Shown piece by piece: positions 34,262 through 44,103 of a DNA stretch of 64,000 nt (position 1 is the stretch's first letter; each line of letters begins with the position of its first letter). The stretch comes from Tissierella sp032104385 (lineage in GTDB: Bacteria; Bacillota; Clostridia; Tissierellales; Tissierellaceae): assembly GCF_032104385.1 (NCBI RefSeq), contig NZ_DAMCHJ010000002.1, positions 62,001-126,000 on the forward strand, in the 5' to 3' direction. The translations under genes were made by a program, and so were the position numbers. The notes beneath the pieces were generated by a model. That model was not told the origin of the DNA, did not search any database, and was given only the letters and a program-made list of their open reading frames with translations.

Positions 34262-35266
34262 TTATTTCTCTTTTTTAGCTATTTCCATTAATAATTTACT
34301 AAGCTTAATATTATCATGCCTAATATAATCTTTTCTAATATTTACTAGATTCTCTCCCATTAATTTTATACCTTTAGATTTTAATATTTCTTCATCCCTT
34401 GATCCCATTAATGCTGGCTTTGAACCATCCATTATATATTTTTCTAAGGTATCAATAGGGATTTCCTCTGTATTAGCTATAACATAATCTAAGAAATCTA
34501 AAGTACTATGCTTAAGTATTGCATCTACATGGTCTAATACATCATATCCATCTGTTTCACCAGGCTGAGTCATTACATTTGCAATATATACCTTTGGTGC
34601 CTTTGCATTATATATTGTAGTTACTATATTGTTTACTAGAAGGTTAGGTATTACACTGGTATATAAGCTTCCAGGGCCTAAGACTATTAGATCTGCCTCA
34701 TTAATAGCCTCTACAGACTCTTCTAAAGGATAGGATATTTTAGGATCTGTATATATATAATCTATTCTGCTGCCCGCTTTTATTGCATCAAGCGGAATAT
34801 GTGATTCTCCTTTTAATATATCTCCATTTTCTAAAACAGCACAAAGTTTTACATCTTCTAAAGTCATAGGAAGTACCTTACCAGTTACAGCTAATACATT
34901 ACTTGCTTCTTTTATTGCTTTCTCAAAACTACCGTATATCTCATTCATAGCTGCTATAAATAAATTGCCAAAGTTTTGTCCTTTTAATATCCCTTCCGTA
35001 AATCTATACTGTAAAAGCTTTTCCATAGTAGGTTCAGTATTGGCAAGAGCCAATAAACAAGAACGAATATCACCTGGTGGAAGCATCCCTAGATCTTCCC
35101 TAAGTTTTCCTGAACCTCCACCATCATCTGCTACAGTAACTATAGCTGTAATATTTGATGTAAACTTTTTAAGACCCCTAAGCAATATTGAAAGTCCTGT
35201 ACCTCCACCTATAACTACAAATTTAGGTGCCAAAGATAATTCCTTATCTAGTTTAAAATCTTTCAT
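34262..35266 (-). CDS. yvcK: YvcK/CofD-like gluconeogenesis factor
   Basis: This 334-residue CofD-fold protein, known as YvcK or MgfK, is required for growth on gluconeogenic carbon sources and for cell-wall synthesis, and binds UDP-sugars in Bacillus and Listeria. The N-terminal GGGTGLSILLRGLKKF and the VADDGGGSGKLREDLGMLPPGDIRSCLLAL segment are hallmarks. It lies 12 bases after rapZ in the conserved order murB-PHP-rapZ-yvcK. Confidence 0.95.
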   Translation of the reverse strand: MKDFKLDKELSLAPKFVVIGGGTGLSILLRGLKKFTSNITAIVTVADDGGGSGKLREDLGMLPPGDIRSCLLALANTEPTMEKLLQYRFTEGILKGQNFGNLFIAAMNEIYGSFEKAIKEASNVLAVTGKVLPMTLEDVKLCAVLENGDILKGESHIPLDAIKAGSRIDYIYTDPKISYPLEESVEAINEADLIVLGPGSLYTSVIPNLLVNNIVTTIYNAKAPKVYIANVMTQPGETDGYDVLDHVDAILKHSTLDFLDYVIANTEEIPIDTLEKYIMDGSKPALMGSRDEEILKSKGIKLMGENLVNIRKDYIRHDNIKLSKLLMEIAKKEK

Positions 35267-35278
35267 AAATATTCCCCT

Positions 35279-36136
35279 TTATTTTAATCTATAGTCCCTA
35301 TGGCTTACTGCTACTCTATGACCATTTGTTTCTAAGGTTTTAGATATTTCGTTAGCTATGGCTACAGACCTATGGACTCCTCCTGTACATCCTATTCCTA
35401 TAATCAATTGGGTTTTTCCTTCCCTTGTATAATGAGGAATTAGAAATTCCAGCATATCTATGACTTTGGATATAAATATATTGGTTTCAGGCCACTTAAA
35501 TACATAATCCCTTACATTTTCATCTTCTCCCGTAAACTCCCTTAATTCTGAAACATAGAAAGGATTTGGAATAAACCTTACATCAAATATTAAGTCTCCA
35601 TCTAATAAAGTCCCATGTTTAAAACCAAAGGAAATTATGGAAAGAGATATATTTCTAGATTTTTTCCCTTCTAGAAATATCTTTGACATTTCTTCTTTTA
35701 GCATACCTAAAGTGGAATTAGATGTATCTATTATATAATCCGCCCTTTTTTTCACATTCTCTAAAAGCTCCCTCTCCTCTTTAATCCCCTCAATTATACT
35801 ACCTTCTGGATTTAATGGATGGGGACGCCTTAACTCCTTGTATCTCTTTATTAATACATTATTTGCTGCATCTAAAAATAGTATTCTATATTTTATTCCA
35901 CTATCATTAAGTTCTTGCAACCCCTTAAATAAATCATCAAAGAATTCACCAGAGCGAATATCTACAACTACGGCAACTTTATTAATGGCTCTTTTAGACT
36001 CAGAACATAATTCAGCAAACTTTGTTAAAAGTGCAGGAGGTAAATTGTCCATACAATAATAGTCTATATCCTCCATTACCTTCATAGCTTGGGATTTTCC
36101 AGCTCCTGACATACCAGTAATTATTAAAAATTCCAT
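35279..36136 (-). CDS. rapZ: RNase adapter RapZ / nucleotide-binding protein YvcJ
   Basis: This 285-residue P-loop protein has Walker A GMSGAGKSQAM at residues 8-18, the family motif MDNLPPALL, and the C-terminal GIGCTGGVHRSVAIANEI. In Gram-positives it binds nucleotides and affects competence or cell-wall stress; in enterobacteria it controls glmZ decay. It follows the PHP gene by 12 bases, in the usual cluster with yvcK. Confidence 0.95.
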   Translation of the reverse strand: MEFLIITGMSGAGKSQAMKVMEDIDYYCMDNLPPALLTKFAELCSESKRAINKVAVVVDIRSGEFFDDLFKGLQELNDSGIKYRILFLDAANNVLIKRYKELRRPHPLNPEGSIIEGIKEERELLENVKKRADYIIDTSNSTLGMLKEEMSKIFLEGKKSRNISLSIISFGFKHGTLLDGDLIFDVRFIPNPFYVSELREFTGEDENVRDYVFKWPETNIFISKVIDMLEFLIPHYTREGKTQLIIGIGCTGGVHRSVAIANEISKTLETNGHRVAVSHRDYRLK

Positions 36137-36148
36137 ACAAACACCTCA

Positions 36149-36916
36149 TTAGTTTATCTCAATATTTTTTATCCTGTCTAGAGGTAGATTTGCCTCTATT
36201 GCTTTTCTTATAGCATCTTCAACATTTCCTACATCTTCTGGTCTATGAGCGTCACTATTTACCATATAAATAACGTCCATATCTAATAGTTTCTTGATAC
36301 TCTCTACAGATAATTGACTATGCTTTGCAGATATCTCTAAAGCTGTACCATATTTAATTGCCTCTTTTGCCAATTCTACAATATCAACCTTTGCCTTAGA
36401 ACCTGGATGAGAGATCATATTTATTGGATATTTACTTAAAGCCTTTATATATGCTTTAGTATTCAATTCCTTAGCTTTTTCCTTACCTAAAGGAAGTAAT
36501 TTGGATATTGGATTTAATACATAAAGTCCTATGCCATCCTTTAAATTTTTTGGAGTAGCTCCGTAGTGGTATCCCATTATTAAAAAATCAATATATTTTA
36601 AAAATTTTTCATCTACATCAAGGGTTCCATCTAATCCTATTAAATTGGACTCCACTCCTAGTAAAATTTTTAATCCCTTAGGTATAAATTCTTCATTTAG
36701 CCTGTTTATTTCTTCCCTCATAAGAGAAATTCTTTTCTTCCTAACACCATAAAGATAATGAGAAGGCCCATGTTCTGTTATGGCTATTTCTTTAAGCCCT
36801 TTGGCTAAAGCAGCTTCTGCATTATCCCTAATAGTTCCTGTTGCATGCTTAGCTTTTTCTCTAAACCCACTACTATAAATAGTGTGAGTATGATAATCAC
36901 CTATTAGTTTTATCAT
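36149..36916 (-). CDS. PHP-domain phosphoesterase/histidinol-phosphatase-like protein
   Basis: This 255-residue TIM-barrel metal phosphatase has the PHP ligand motifs GDYHTHTIYSSG (residues 6-17), ITEHGPSHY, IDFLIMGYHYG, MISHPGSK and NSDAHRPEDVGN near the end. The setting between murB and rapZ is typical of Clostridia. The substrate is unknown; a role in polynucleotide or sugar-phosphate hydrolysis is possible. The ATG overlaps the murB stop (TAAATG), giving coupled translation. Confidence 0.88.
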   Translation of the reverse strand: MIKLIGDYHTHTIYSSGFREKAKHATGTIRDNAEAALAKGLKEIAITEHGPSHYLYGVRKKRISLMREEINRLNEEFIPKGLKILLGVESNLIGLDGTLDVDEKFLKYIDFLIMGYHYGATPKNLKDGIGLYVLNPISKLLPLGKEKAKELNTKAYIKALSKYPINMISHPGSKAKVDIVELAKEAIKYGTALEISAKHSQLSVESIKKLLDMDVIYMVNSDAHRPEDVGNVEDAIRKAIEANLPLDRIKNIEIN

Positions 36917-37828
36917 TTAATCCTCTCCTAATAGCTTTATCTCCCTTTCAAGTTCCACATTAAATTTATCTCTTACTACTTTTTGTATTACAGAAATCAA
37001 ATATAATACATCCTTACAAGTAGCATTACCAGCATTTACTACAAAACCACAATGTTTTTCTGAAACTTGAGCTCCTCCATGTCTTAATCCACGAAGCCCT
37101 GCATCTTCAATTAATTTTCCTGCAAAAAATCCTTGTGGTCTTTTAAAGGTACTTCCTCCACTTGGCAGTTCTAAGGGTTGCTTTGATGTTCTTTTATATG
37201 TCAGATCCTTCATTGTTTCTTCAATAGTTGAATAATCTCCTTTTTCTAAACCTAGTTCCACACTTAGAACTATCAGGCCTTCATCCCATACTCTGCTATT
37301 TCTATATCTAAAGTTCATCTCTTCATTTGTATATTCCCTAATTTCATTATTTTTATCCAATACCCTGACTGTCGTCACTACATCCTTCATTTCTCCACCA
37401 TAGGCACCAGCATTCATTGTAATTGCTCCTCCTACAGTACCTGGTATACCGGATGCAAATTCAAGATTTTTCAAACTATGTTTTAAAGCTGTTTTACTAG
37501 TAGTAGATAACAACGCTCCAGCTTGACAATATATTATACTATTATCTACTTTTATTTCATTAAATCCTTCATTTATCTTAATTACAACACCTCTTATACC
37601 ACCATCTCTAATAAGCAAATTGCTCCCATTACCCATGATTAAAAAATCTATATTATTTTCTCTTGAGAATTTAATTGCTTTTATTAATTCTTCCTCACTA
37701 GACGGAATAATCATTACATCTGCTGGCCCACCAATTTTAAATGTAGTATGATTTTTCATTGGTTCATCTAATAATATTTCACTAAAAGATTTATTCTCAA
37801 ATAGTTTCTGTATTTCTTCCTTTTTCAA
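36917..37828 (-). CDS. murB: UDP-N-acetylenolpyruvoylglucosamine reductase
   Basis: MurB uses FAD and NADPH to reduce UDP-GlcNAc-enolpyruvate to UDP-MurNAc, an early step of peptidoglycan synthesis. The 303-residue chain shows the FAD motifs TFKIGGPADVMIIPSS and MGNGSNLLIRDGG, YRNSR near residue 170, the catalytic Ser region PSGGSTFKRP near 220, and RHGGAQVSEKHCGFVVN. I chose the TTG at 37828, eight bases after AAGGAG; the GTG at 37837 lies inside the ribosome binding site. It heads the operon. Confidence 0.94.
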   Translation of the reverse strand: MKKEEIQKLFENKSFSEILLDEPMKNHTTFKIGGPADVMIIPSSEEELIKAIKFSRENNIDFLIMGNGSNLLIRDGGIRGVVIKINEGFNEIKVDNSIIYCQAGALLSTTSKTALKHSLKNLEFASGIPGTVGGAITMNAGAYGGEMKDVVTTVRVLDKNNEIREYTNEEMNFRYRNSRVWDEGLIVLSVELGLEKGDYSTIEETMKDLTYKRTSKQPLELPSGGSTFKRPQGFFAGKLIEDAGLRGLRHGGAQVSEKHCGFVVNAGNATCKDVLYLISVIQKVVRDKFNVELEREIKLLGED

Positions 37829-37950
37829 ATAAACCACTCCTTATGTAATCTCCTTACCTTTAATATTGTACCAAATTTAACATTATATTACTAATTTTTT
37901 TAACTTATTATAATATCATATTCTTATACCAACTTGTTTATGTACATACA

Positions 37951-37980
37951 AAAAGGTTATGGTCGTCACCATAACCTTTT
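37951..37980 (-). terminator. Terminator after PFOR
   Basis: Perfect 13-bp arms AAAAGGTTATGGT / ACCATAACCTTTT with a CGTC loop and following T-rich sequence. Confidence 0.9.
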
Positions 37981-37991
37981 ATTTTATATTA

Positions 37992-40900
37992 TTATTCTGC
38001 TAATTTCTTGTATTGTTCGTATCTTGCTTTAGCATCCGCTTCAGCTGCTTCAAATAGTTCTTCTGCTGTTTCTGGGAATGTTCTTCTCAATGAAGTATAC
38101 CTAACCTCAGAGTTGATGAAATCCATAAATGATTCTGTTGGTTCTTTGGAATCAAGAGTAAATGGATTCTTTCCTTCGTCCTTAAGTCTTGGGTCAAATC
38201 TAAATAGATGCCAGTATCCTGTATCTACAGCTTTCTTTTCTTGCTTAATTGTTTTACCCATTCCAACTCTAATACCATGGTTAATACATGGTGCATAAGC
38301 TATAACTATAGCTGGTCCGTCATAGGATTCTGCCTCTTTAAGTGCTTTAATAAGTTGATTCATATTAGCACCCATAGCTACTTGAGCTACATAAACATAT
38401 CCGTAGGAAGTCATCATTAGACCTAAGTTTTTCTTAGTTACTTTCTTACCAGATGCTGCAAATTTAGCAACTGCCGCAGTTGGTGTAGCTTTAGATGATT
38501 GACCACCAGTATTTGAATATACTTCAGTATCTAATACTAATATATTTACATCTGCTCCTGATGCTAGAACATGATCAAGTCCACCAAATCCTATATCATA
38601 AGCCCAACCATCTCCACCAAATATCCACATTGATCTCTTAATTAGATAATCCTTTAGTTCTTCGATTTCAGCAAGGATTTCTTTTCCTCTTGCATTTGCT
38701 ACTTCTTTGTTTAATTTTGGTAAGATCATACCAGTTGCAGCTTTTGATGCTTTTGCATCTTTCTTACCTTCTATCCAAGCATTAAAGTATCCGTTTAATT
38801 CTTCATCTATATTTAATTCAATAAATTCTTTCATTAATAATTCAAGCTTATCTCTCATTTGCGTAACAGCTACTGCCATACCATAGCCATATTCAGCATT
38901 ATCTTCGAATAATGAATTTGCCCATGATGGTCCTCGGCCATCTTGACCCTTACAATATGGCATAGATGGTGCAGAACCACCCCAGATTGATGAACAACCT
39001 GTAGCATTGGCGATCATCATTCTATCTCCAAATAATTGAGTGATTAGTTTTACATATGGAGTTTCTCCACATCCAGCACATGCTCCTGAGAATTGAAGAT
39101 GTGGCTCTTGGAACTGAGAACCTTTAATGCTATATGCATCCATTACATCTGTTTTAGCCTTAACTGTCATAGCATATTCCCAGTTATTAGCTTCAACTTC
39201 ATATTCTTCTTCAAATGGAGTCATAACTAAAGCCTTTTCTTTAGCTGGACACACATCAGCACAGTTTCCACATCCTGTACAATCTAATGGAGAAATTTGC
39301 ATACGGAATCCATACTCTTCTAATCCTTTTCCTGTAGCCTTTAATGTTTCAAATGTTTCTGGTGCATTTTTCTTTTCTTCTTCATCTAATAAGAATGGTC
39401 TAATAACTGCATGTGGACAAACAAATGAACATTGATTACATTGGATACAATTTTCCTTAATCCAATGAGGTACATCTACTGCAATACCACGTTTTTCATA
39501 TTCTGATGTTCCATGTGGGAAGGATCCATCTTCTCTACCAACAAAAGTACTTACTGGTAAATCGTCTCCCTCTTGTCTATTCATTGGAATTAATACTTTT
39601 TCAATGAATTCTGGTACTTCTTTAGTATCATTTACAACATCATCTTTTGCATCTTTCCATGATGTTGGAACATCTATCTTAACTAAAGCATCAATACCTT
39701 TTTCTACTGCTTCATAGTTCATCTTAACAATTTCTTCACCCTTAGCACCATAGTCAGAAACTATAGATTTCTTTAAGTGTTCAATTGCTTCATCTATTGG
39801 TAATACTTCTGATAATTTAAAGAATGCTGATTGCATTATCATATTAGTTCTTCCGCCTAAGCCTATTTCCACAGCTATCTTAGTAGCATCTATTGTATAG
39901 AAATTAATATTATGTTCTGCAATATATTTCTTCATTGATGCTGGAAGATTTTTATCTAGTTCTTCTGGACTCCAAGTACAGTTTAAAAGGAAAGTTCCTC
40001 CATCTTTCAATCCTTTAAGTAAATCATATTGATATACATAGGATTGTTTTGAACAGGATACAAAGTCTGCATCTGTAATTAAATAAGTTGATTTAATTGG
40101 TTTATGTCCAAATCTTAAGTGAGAAATAGTAACTCCACCTGATTTTTTACTGTCATATGCAAAATATCCTTGAGCATACATATCAGTATCATCACCAATG
40201 ATTTTTATAGCTGATTTATTCGCTCCAACTGTTCCGTCAGAACCAAATCCCCAGAATTTACATCTAATTGTTCCTTCTGGTTCAGTTTTTATAACTTCTT
40301 TAGTATCTAATGATAAATTAGTTACATCATCTACTATACCAATAGTAAATCTATCTTTTGGTTGGTCTAATTTTAAATTTTCATATACAGCTAATATTTG
40401 TGATGGAGTAGTGTCTTTTGAACCCAATCCATATCTTCCACCAACGATAACTGGTCTTATATCTGAATCATAGAATATGTTCTTAATATCTAGGTGTAAT
40501 GGTTCCGCAATAGCACCTTTTTCCTTAGTTCTATCTAATACTGCTATTTTCTTCACTGTCTTTGGCAATACATCAAATAAGTATTTTGGAGCAAAAGGTC
40601 TATATAGATGAACTTTAATAACTCCTACTTTTTCACCTTTTGCCATTAAGTAATCTATAGTTTCTTCTATAGTTTCAGTAACTGAACCCATAGCAACTAT
40701 TACTCTTTCAGCTTCTGGATCTCCATAGTAATTAAAAGGTTTATAATCTCTACCAGTTATTTTATTTATTTCATTCATATATTCTACAACTACATCTACT
40801 ATTTTATCATAGTATGGATTAGCAGCTTCTACTGCTTGGAAATAAATATCTGGATTTTGCGCAGTACCCTTTGTATATGGTCTTTCTGGATTTAACGCTC

Positions 40901-41516
40901 TTTGTCTAAATTCATTAAGAGCATCATAATCAATTAATTTTTCTAAATCCGCATAATCCATTACTTCAATTTTTTGTATTTCATGAGATGTTCTAAATCC
41001 ATCAAAGAAGTGTAAGAACGGAACTCTTCCCTTTATAGCAGAAAGATGTGCAACACCTGCTAAATCCATTGTTTCTTGAACTGAACCTGATGCAAGTAAT
41101 GCAAATCCTGTTTGTCTAGCTGCCATAACATCTTGATGATCTCCAAATATACTAAGTGCATGTCCTGCTAAAGCTCTAGCTGAAACATGGAATACAGCTG
41201 GTAACAATTCTCCTGCCATTTTATACATGTTTGGAATCATAAGTAATAAACCTTGTGAAGCTGTAAAAGTAGTAGTTAATGCCCCTGCTGATAGGGAGCC
41301 ATGCACTGCACCAGCTGCTCCTGCCTCAGATTGCAGTTCTGTAACTAATACTTCCTGTCCAAATATATTTTTTCTGTTATTAGCAGACCATTCATCTACT
41401 AATTCTGCCATTGTTGAAGATGGTGTAATAGGATAGATTGCAGCTACATCAGTAAAAGCATAAGCTACATGAGAAGCAGCAGTATTTCCATCCATGGTCT
41501 TCATTAATTTTGCCAT
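37992..41516 (-). CDS. nifJ: Pyruvate:ferredoxin (flavodoxin) oxidoreductase, single-chain
   Basis: This central fermentation enzyme oxidises pyruvate with CoA to acetyl-CoA and CO2 and reduces ferredoxin. The 1174-residue chain is complete. The pyrimidine-binding domain comes first (TAASHVAYAFTDVAAIYPIT, residues 12-31). Two [4Fe-4S] motifs follow: CIQCNQCSFVCPHAV near 690 and CTGCGNCADVCPAKEKA near 745. The TPP domain begins FSGACAGCGETPYVKL near 810, with GDGWAYDIGFGGLDHVLASG near 970 and the C-terminal extra domain after it. It is monocistronic with a strong promoter and terminator. The ATG follows AAAGGAGG. Confidence 0.97.
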   Translation of the reverse strand: MAKLMKTMDGNTAASHVAYAFTDVAAIYPITPSSTMAELVDEWSANNRKNIFGQEVLVTELQSEAGAAGAVHGSLSAGALTTTFTASQGLLLMIPNMYKMAGELLPAVFHVSARALAGHALSIFGDHQDVMAARQTGFALLASGSVQETMDLAGVAHLSAIKGRVPFLHFFDGFRTSHEIQKIEVMDYADLEKLIDYDALNEFRQRALNPERPYTKGTAQNPDIYFQAVEAANPYYDKIVDVVVEYMNEINKITGRDYKPFNYYGDPEAERVIVAMGSVTETIEETIDYLMAKGEKVGVIKVHLYRPFAPKYLFDVLPKTVKKIAVLDRTKEKGAIAEPLHLDIKNIFYDSDIRPVIVGGRYGLGSKDTTPSQILAVYENLKLDQPKDRFTIGIVDDVTNLSLDTKEVIKTEPEGTIRCKFWGFGSDGTVGANKSAIKIIGDDTDMYAQGYFAYDSKKSGGVTISHLRFGHKPIKSTYLITDADFVSCSKQSYVYQYDLLKGLKDGGTFLLNCTWSPEELDKNLPASMKKYIAEHNINFYTIDATKIAVEIGLGGRTNMIMQSAFFKLSEVLPIDEAIEHLKKSIVSDYGAKGEEIVKMNYEAVEKGIDALVKIDVPTSWKDAKDDVVNDTKEVPEFIEKVLIPMNRQEGDDLPVSTFVGREDGSFPHGTSEYEKRGIAVDVPHWIKENCIQCNQCSFVCPHAVIRPFLLDEEEKKNAPETFETLKATGKGLEEYGFRMQISPLDCTGCGNCADVCPAKEKALVMTPFEEEYEVEANNWEYAMTVKAKTDVMDAYSIKGSQFQEPHLQFSGACAGCGETPYVKLITQLFGDRMMIANATGCSSIWGGSAPSMPYCKGQDGRGPSWANSLFEDNAEYGYGMAVAVTQMRDKLELLMKEFIELNIDEELNGYFNAWIEGKKDAKASKAATGMILPKLNKEVANARGKEILAEIEELKDYLIKRSMWIFGGDGWAYDIGFGGLDHVLASGADVNILVLDTEVYSNTGGQSSKATPTAAVAKFAASGKKVTKKNLGLMMTSYGYVYVAQVAMGANMNQLIKALKEAESYDGPAIVIAYAPCINHGIRVGMGKTIKQEKKAVDTGYWHLFRFDPRLKDEGKNPFTLDSKEPTESFMDFINSEVRYTSLRRTFPETAEELFEAAEADAKARYEQYKKLAE

Positions 41517-41619
41517 ATATAAACCTCCTTTATATTATAAAAACTTAGTATTGGTTATAAAAATTTTAACATTTTGTCAATTAACACATTAGTACTTTAT
41601 GACATTCTGTTTCTATTTA

Positions 41620-41648
41620 AGTATATGAAATATTGGAACGAAAGTCAA
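41620..41648 (-). promoter_or_regulatory. Sigma-A promoter of PFOR
   Basis: On the minus strand: -35 TTGACT (41643-41648), 17-base spacer, -10 TATACT (41620-41625), leaving a leader of about 100 bases. A second TTGACA box at 41575-41580 has no well-spaced -10. Confidence 0.7.
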
Positions 41649-41730
41649 TATTTGAAAGGGTCAAATTTAAAAGACGGATTATTCACAATATTTTCTCATT
41701 TGCTTTGTTCCAACTAACATTACTTCAGTA

Positions 41731-41922
41731 TCAATAACCTTGTTTTGGAATAATCATACAAGCTATAATATATGCTATTATACCTGGAAAGGCTGCAGTA
41801 AAAAGTGATAATAATACCCAAGCTAATCTTACTAGAGTAACATCAATTTCAAAATATTCTGCAATGCCACCACATACTCCACATATTTTTTTATCTGTAC
41901 TTGATAAATAAAGTTTTTTCAA
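41731..41922 (-). CDS. PspC-domain membrane protein
   Basis: This 63-residue PspC protein begins MKKLYLSSTDKKICGVCGGI with the family core GGIAEYFEIDVTLVRLAW, then a single hydrophobic segment ending MIIPKQGY. Stand-alone PspC proteins are found in many Firmicutes; they relate to phage-shock envelope sensing but their function here is unknown. The start is TTG at 41922; its GGGGGGA site lies inside the end of uvrC, whose stop it nearly abuts. Confidence 0.88.
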   Translation of the reverse strand: MKKLYLSSTDKKICGVCGGIAEYFEIDVTLVRLAWVLLSLFTAAFPGIIAYIIACMIIPKQGY

Positions 41923-41923
41923 A

Positions 41924-43798
41924 TCAAAATCCCCCCTTATTTTTATTAAAATGATTATATAACTCTTCTGCTACTAATTTATTCATACCCTTTACTTCTG
42001 ATAATTCCTCTATTGTTGCATTTTTTATATTATTAATACTTTGAAAATGTTTTAGTAATTCAATCTTTCTTTTTTCTCCTATACCTTTGATATCATCTAA
42101 TTCAGATTTAAACATTTTCTTAGACCTAAGAGATCTATGATAAGAAATTGCAAAACGGTGAGCCTCTTCTTGAATTCTATATATCAATCTAAATCCCAAG
42201 GAGTCTTCATCTAATCTAATCTCCCTATTATTATATATTATTCCCCTAGTCTTATGAAAATCATCTTTTACAAGTCCACACACAGGAATATCTATATTTA
42301 ATTCTTTTAATACTCTAATTGCAACATTAACTTGACCCTTACCACCATCCATCATTATTAAATCTGGAAAAATAGTAAATCCCTTTACCTCTATTTTATT
42401 ATCTTTCAAGAGTTTTCTTTCTTCTATACCTCTAGTAAATCGCCTTAATAATATCTCTTCCATACTTCCATAATCATCTGCTCCAGATACTGTTTTTATT
42501 CTAAATCTTCTATAATCTGATTTCTTAGCTTCTCCCTTTTCAAATACTACCATAGAACCAACTGATTCTACCCCACTAATATTCGATATATCAAATGCCT
42601 CAATTCTATTTAATTCATTAGGAAACCCCATAATACTTTGTAATTCCTCTAAGGCTTTTTGATTCTCTCTGGCTTTCTTCAAAAACTTATCACCATATTG
42701 ATTTAACATATCTAAGGCATTTTTTCTTACCATTTCTATTAAATCTATTTTTTCTCCTCGTTTTGGTACTAAAATATTTACCTTAGCACCTTTCTTTTCA
42801 CTTAGCCATTTAGTTATAATTTCTATATCTTGAAATTCTTCCTCAATTATTATCTCCTTTGGCACATAGGATGCTCCTATATAAAATTGTTTAATAAATG
42901 AACTTAGAATTTCTTTTCTATCATCTTCAAAAATATCATCTAATATAAAATGCTCTCTACCAACTATTTTTCCATCTCTAATAAAGAATATTTGAATACA
43001 TACTTCTTCAATTCCTCTTGCCATTCCAATTATATCTTGATCTATTACATTTGTAGTTGATACTATTTTTTGTTTTTCATGAAGTAGTTTTAAAGAATTT
43101 ATCTGATCCCTATATTTTGCTGCTGTCTCAAAATCTAGATTTTGAGCAGCTTCCTTCATTTTATTTTCTATTATATCTACTAATTTATCTTCTTTTCCAC
43201 TTAAAAATAAAAGAATTTCTTCTACCATCTCCATATATTTATTTTCGTCCACATTCCCTTGACAAGGTCCCAAACATCTGCCTATATAGAAATTTAAACA
43301 AGGCCTTGTTCTTCCTATATCCTTCTCTAGATTTCGATTGCATGTTCTAAGTGGATATAAACTCCTTATAATCTCTATAACATCATTTACTGCATATACG
43401 CTAGGATAAGGTCCAAAATATTTAGCTCCATCCTTTAAAACTTTCCTAGTCTTCATTACCCTAGGATAGTTTTCATTAACAGTTACCTTGATATACGGAT
43501 ATTGCTTATCATCCCTTAATAGAATATTATATTTTGGTTTATGTTTCTTTATTAAATTTGCTTCAAGTATTAGAGCCTCTATTTCATTATCTACTATTAT
43601 ATATTCAAATTCAGAGATATGTTTAATCATGGCATTAACCTTAGGTGGGTTGTTTTTTCCTGACTGGAAATACTGCCTTACTCTCTTTCTAAGAGATATA
43701 GCTTTTCCCACATAAATTATCTCATCATTTCTATCCTTCATTATATAAACACCTGGTTTGTCAGGTAACTTTTTTAATTCTTCTTCTATATTGAACAT
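41924..43798 (-). CDS. uvrC: Excinuclease ABC subunit C
   Basis: UvrC makes both incisions in UvrABC nucleotide-excision repair. The 624-residue chain has the N-terminal GIY-YIG nuclease (KPGVYIMKDRNDEIIYVGKA, residues 13-32), the UVR motif that binds UvrB (NLDFETAAKYRDQINSLKLL near 215), the RNase-H-like second nuclease (EAFDISNISG and MMDGGKGQVNVA), and a C-terminal helix-hairpin-helix (LDDIKGIGEKRKIELLKHFQ). The length is normal. The ATG follows AAAGGGTGATTAA. The stop is TGA, adjacent to the PspC gene. Confidence 0.96.
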   Translation of the reverse strand: MFNIEEELKKLPDKPGVYIMKDRNDEIIYVGKAISLRKRVRQYFQSGKNNPPKVNAMIKHISEFEYIIVDNEIEALILEANLIKKHKPKYNILLRDDKQYPYIKVTVNENYPRVMKTRKVLKDGAKYFGPYPSVYAVNDVIEIIRSLYPLRTCNRNLEKDIGRTRPCLNFYIGRCLGPCQGNVDENKYMEMVEEILLFLSGKEDKLVDIIENKMKEAAQNLDFETAAKYRDQINSLKLLHEKQKIVSTTNVIDQDIIGMARGIEEVCIQIFFIRDGKIVGREHFILDDIFEDDRKEILSSFIKQFYIGASYVPKEIIIEEEFQDIEIITKWLSEKKGAKVNILVPKRGEKIDLIEMVRKNALDMLNQYGDKFLKKARENQKALEELQSIMGFPNELNRIEAFDISNISGVESVGSMVVFEKGEAKKSDYRRFRIKTVSGADDYGSMEEILLRRFTRGIEERKLLKDNKIEVKGFTIFPDLIMMDGGKGQVNVAIRVLKELNIDIPVCGLVKDDFHKTRGIIYNNREIRLDEDSLGFRLIYRIQEEAHRFAISYHRSLRSKKMFKSELDDIKGIGEKRKIELLKHFQSINNIKNATIEELSEVKGMNKLVAEELYNHFNKNKGGF

Positions 43799-44103
43799 TT
43801 AATCACCCTTTAAGCTTACGCCAATTTTTATGACCTAACTCGATGAACAAAGGCCCTATAGGATATTACTAATTATTCCCTACGGAGTAGATTTGTGAGT
43901 CGTAGAGTGGAATTTATAATTAGAAGTGTCCCTTAGTGTAAAATCTGTAGGAGTAAAACCATTAAATAGATTTGAGCTTTGAGACTGCAGACTATATTTC
44001 TATTATAACAAATTTATTAATTTTTAGTTGTTATATTTATGGCATCTATATATAGAAGGCGATACTAATATTTCTAGTATCGCCCTTTATTTAATATTGA
44101 TTT
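43799..44103 (-). other. 305-base non-coding stretch in front of uvrC
   Basis: No gene is visible. The stretch carries the terminator of the flavodiiron gene (44058-44084) and, at about 43820-44000, a sequence sharing end strings (GCAGTCTCAAAGCTCAAATC at one end and TTAGGTCATAAAAA at the other, minus strand) with the intergenic region at 28374-28497. Confidence 0.5.
44058..44084 (-). terminator. Terminator after the flavodiiron gene
   Basis: GGCGATACTA and TAGTATCGCC with a seven-base loop, 20 bases past the stop codon, then TTCTATATATAG. Confidence 0.75.

Noticed and set aside
41540..41600. Rex-type redox operator in front of PFOR
   Set aside because: AT-rich GTTAA-containing strings are present but no clear TTGTTAA-N4-TTAACAA match.
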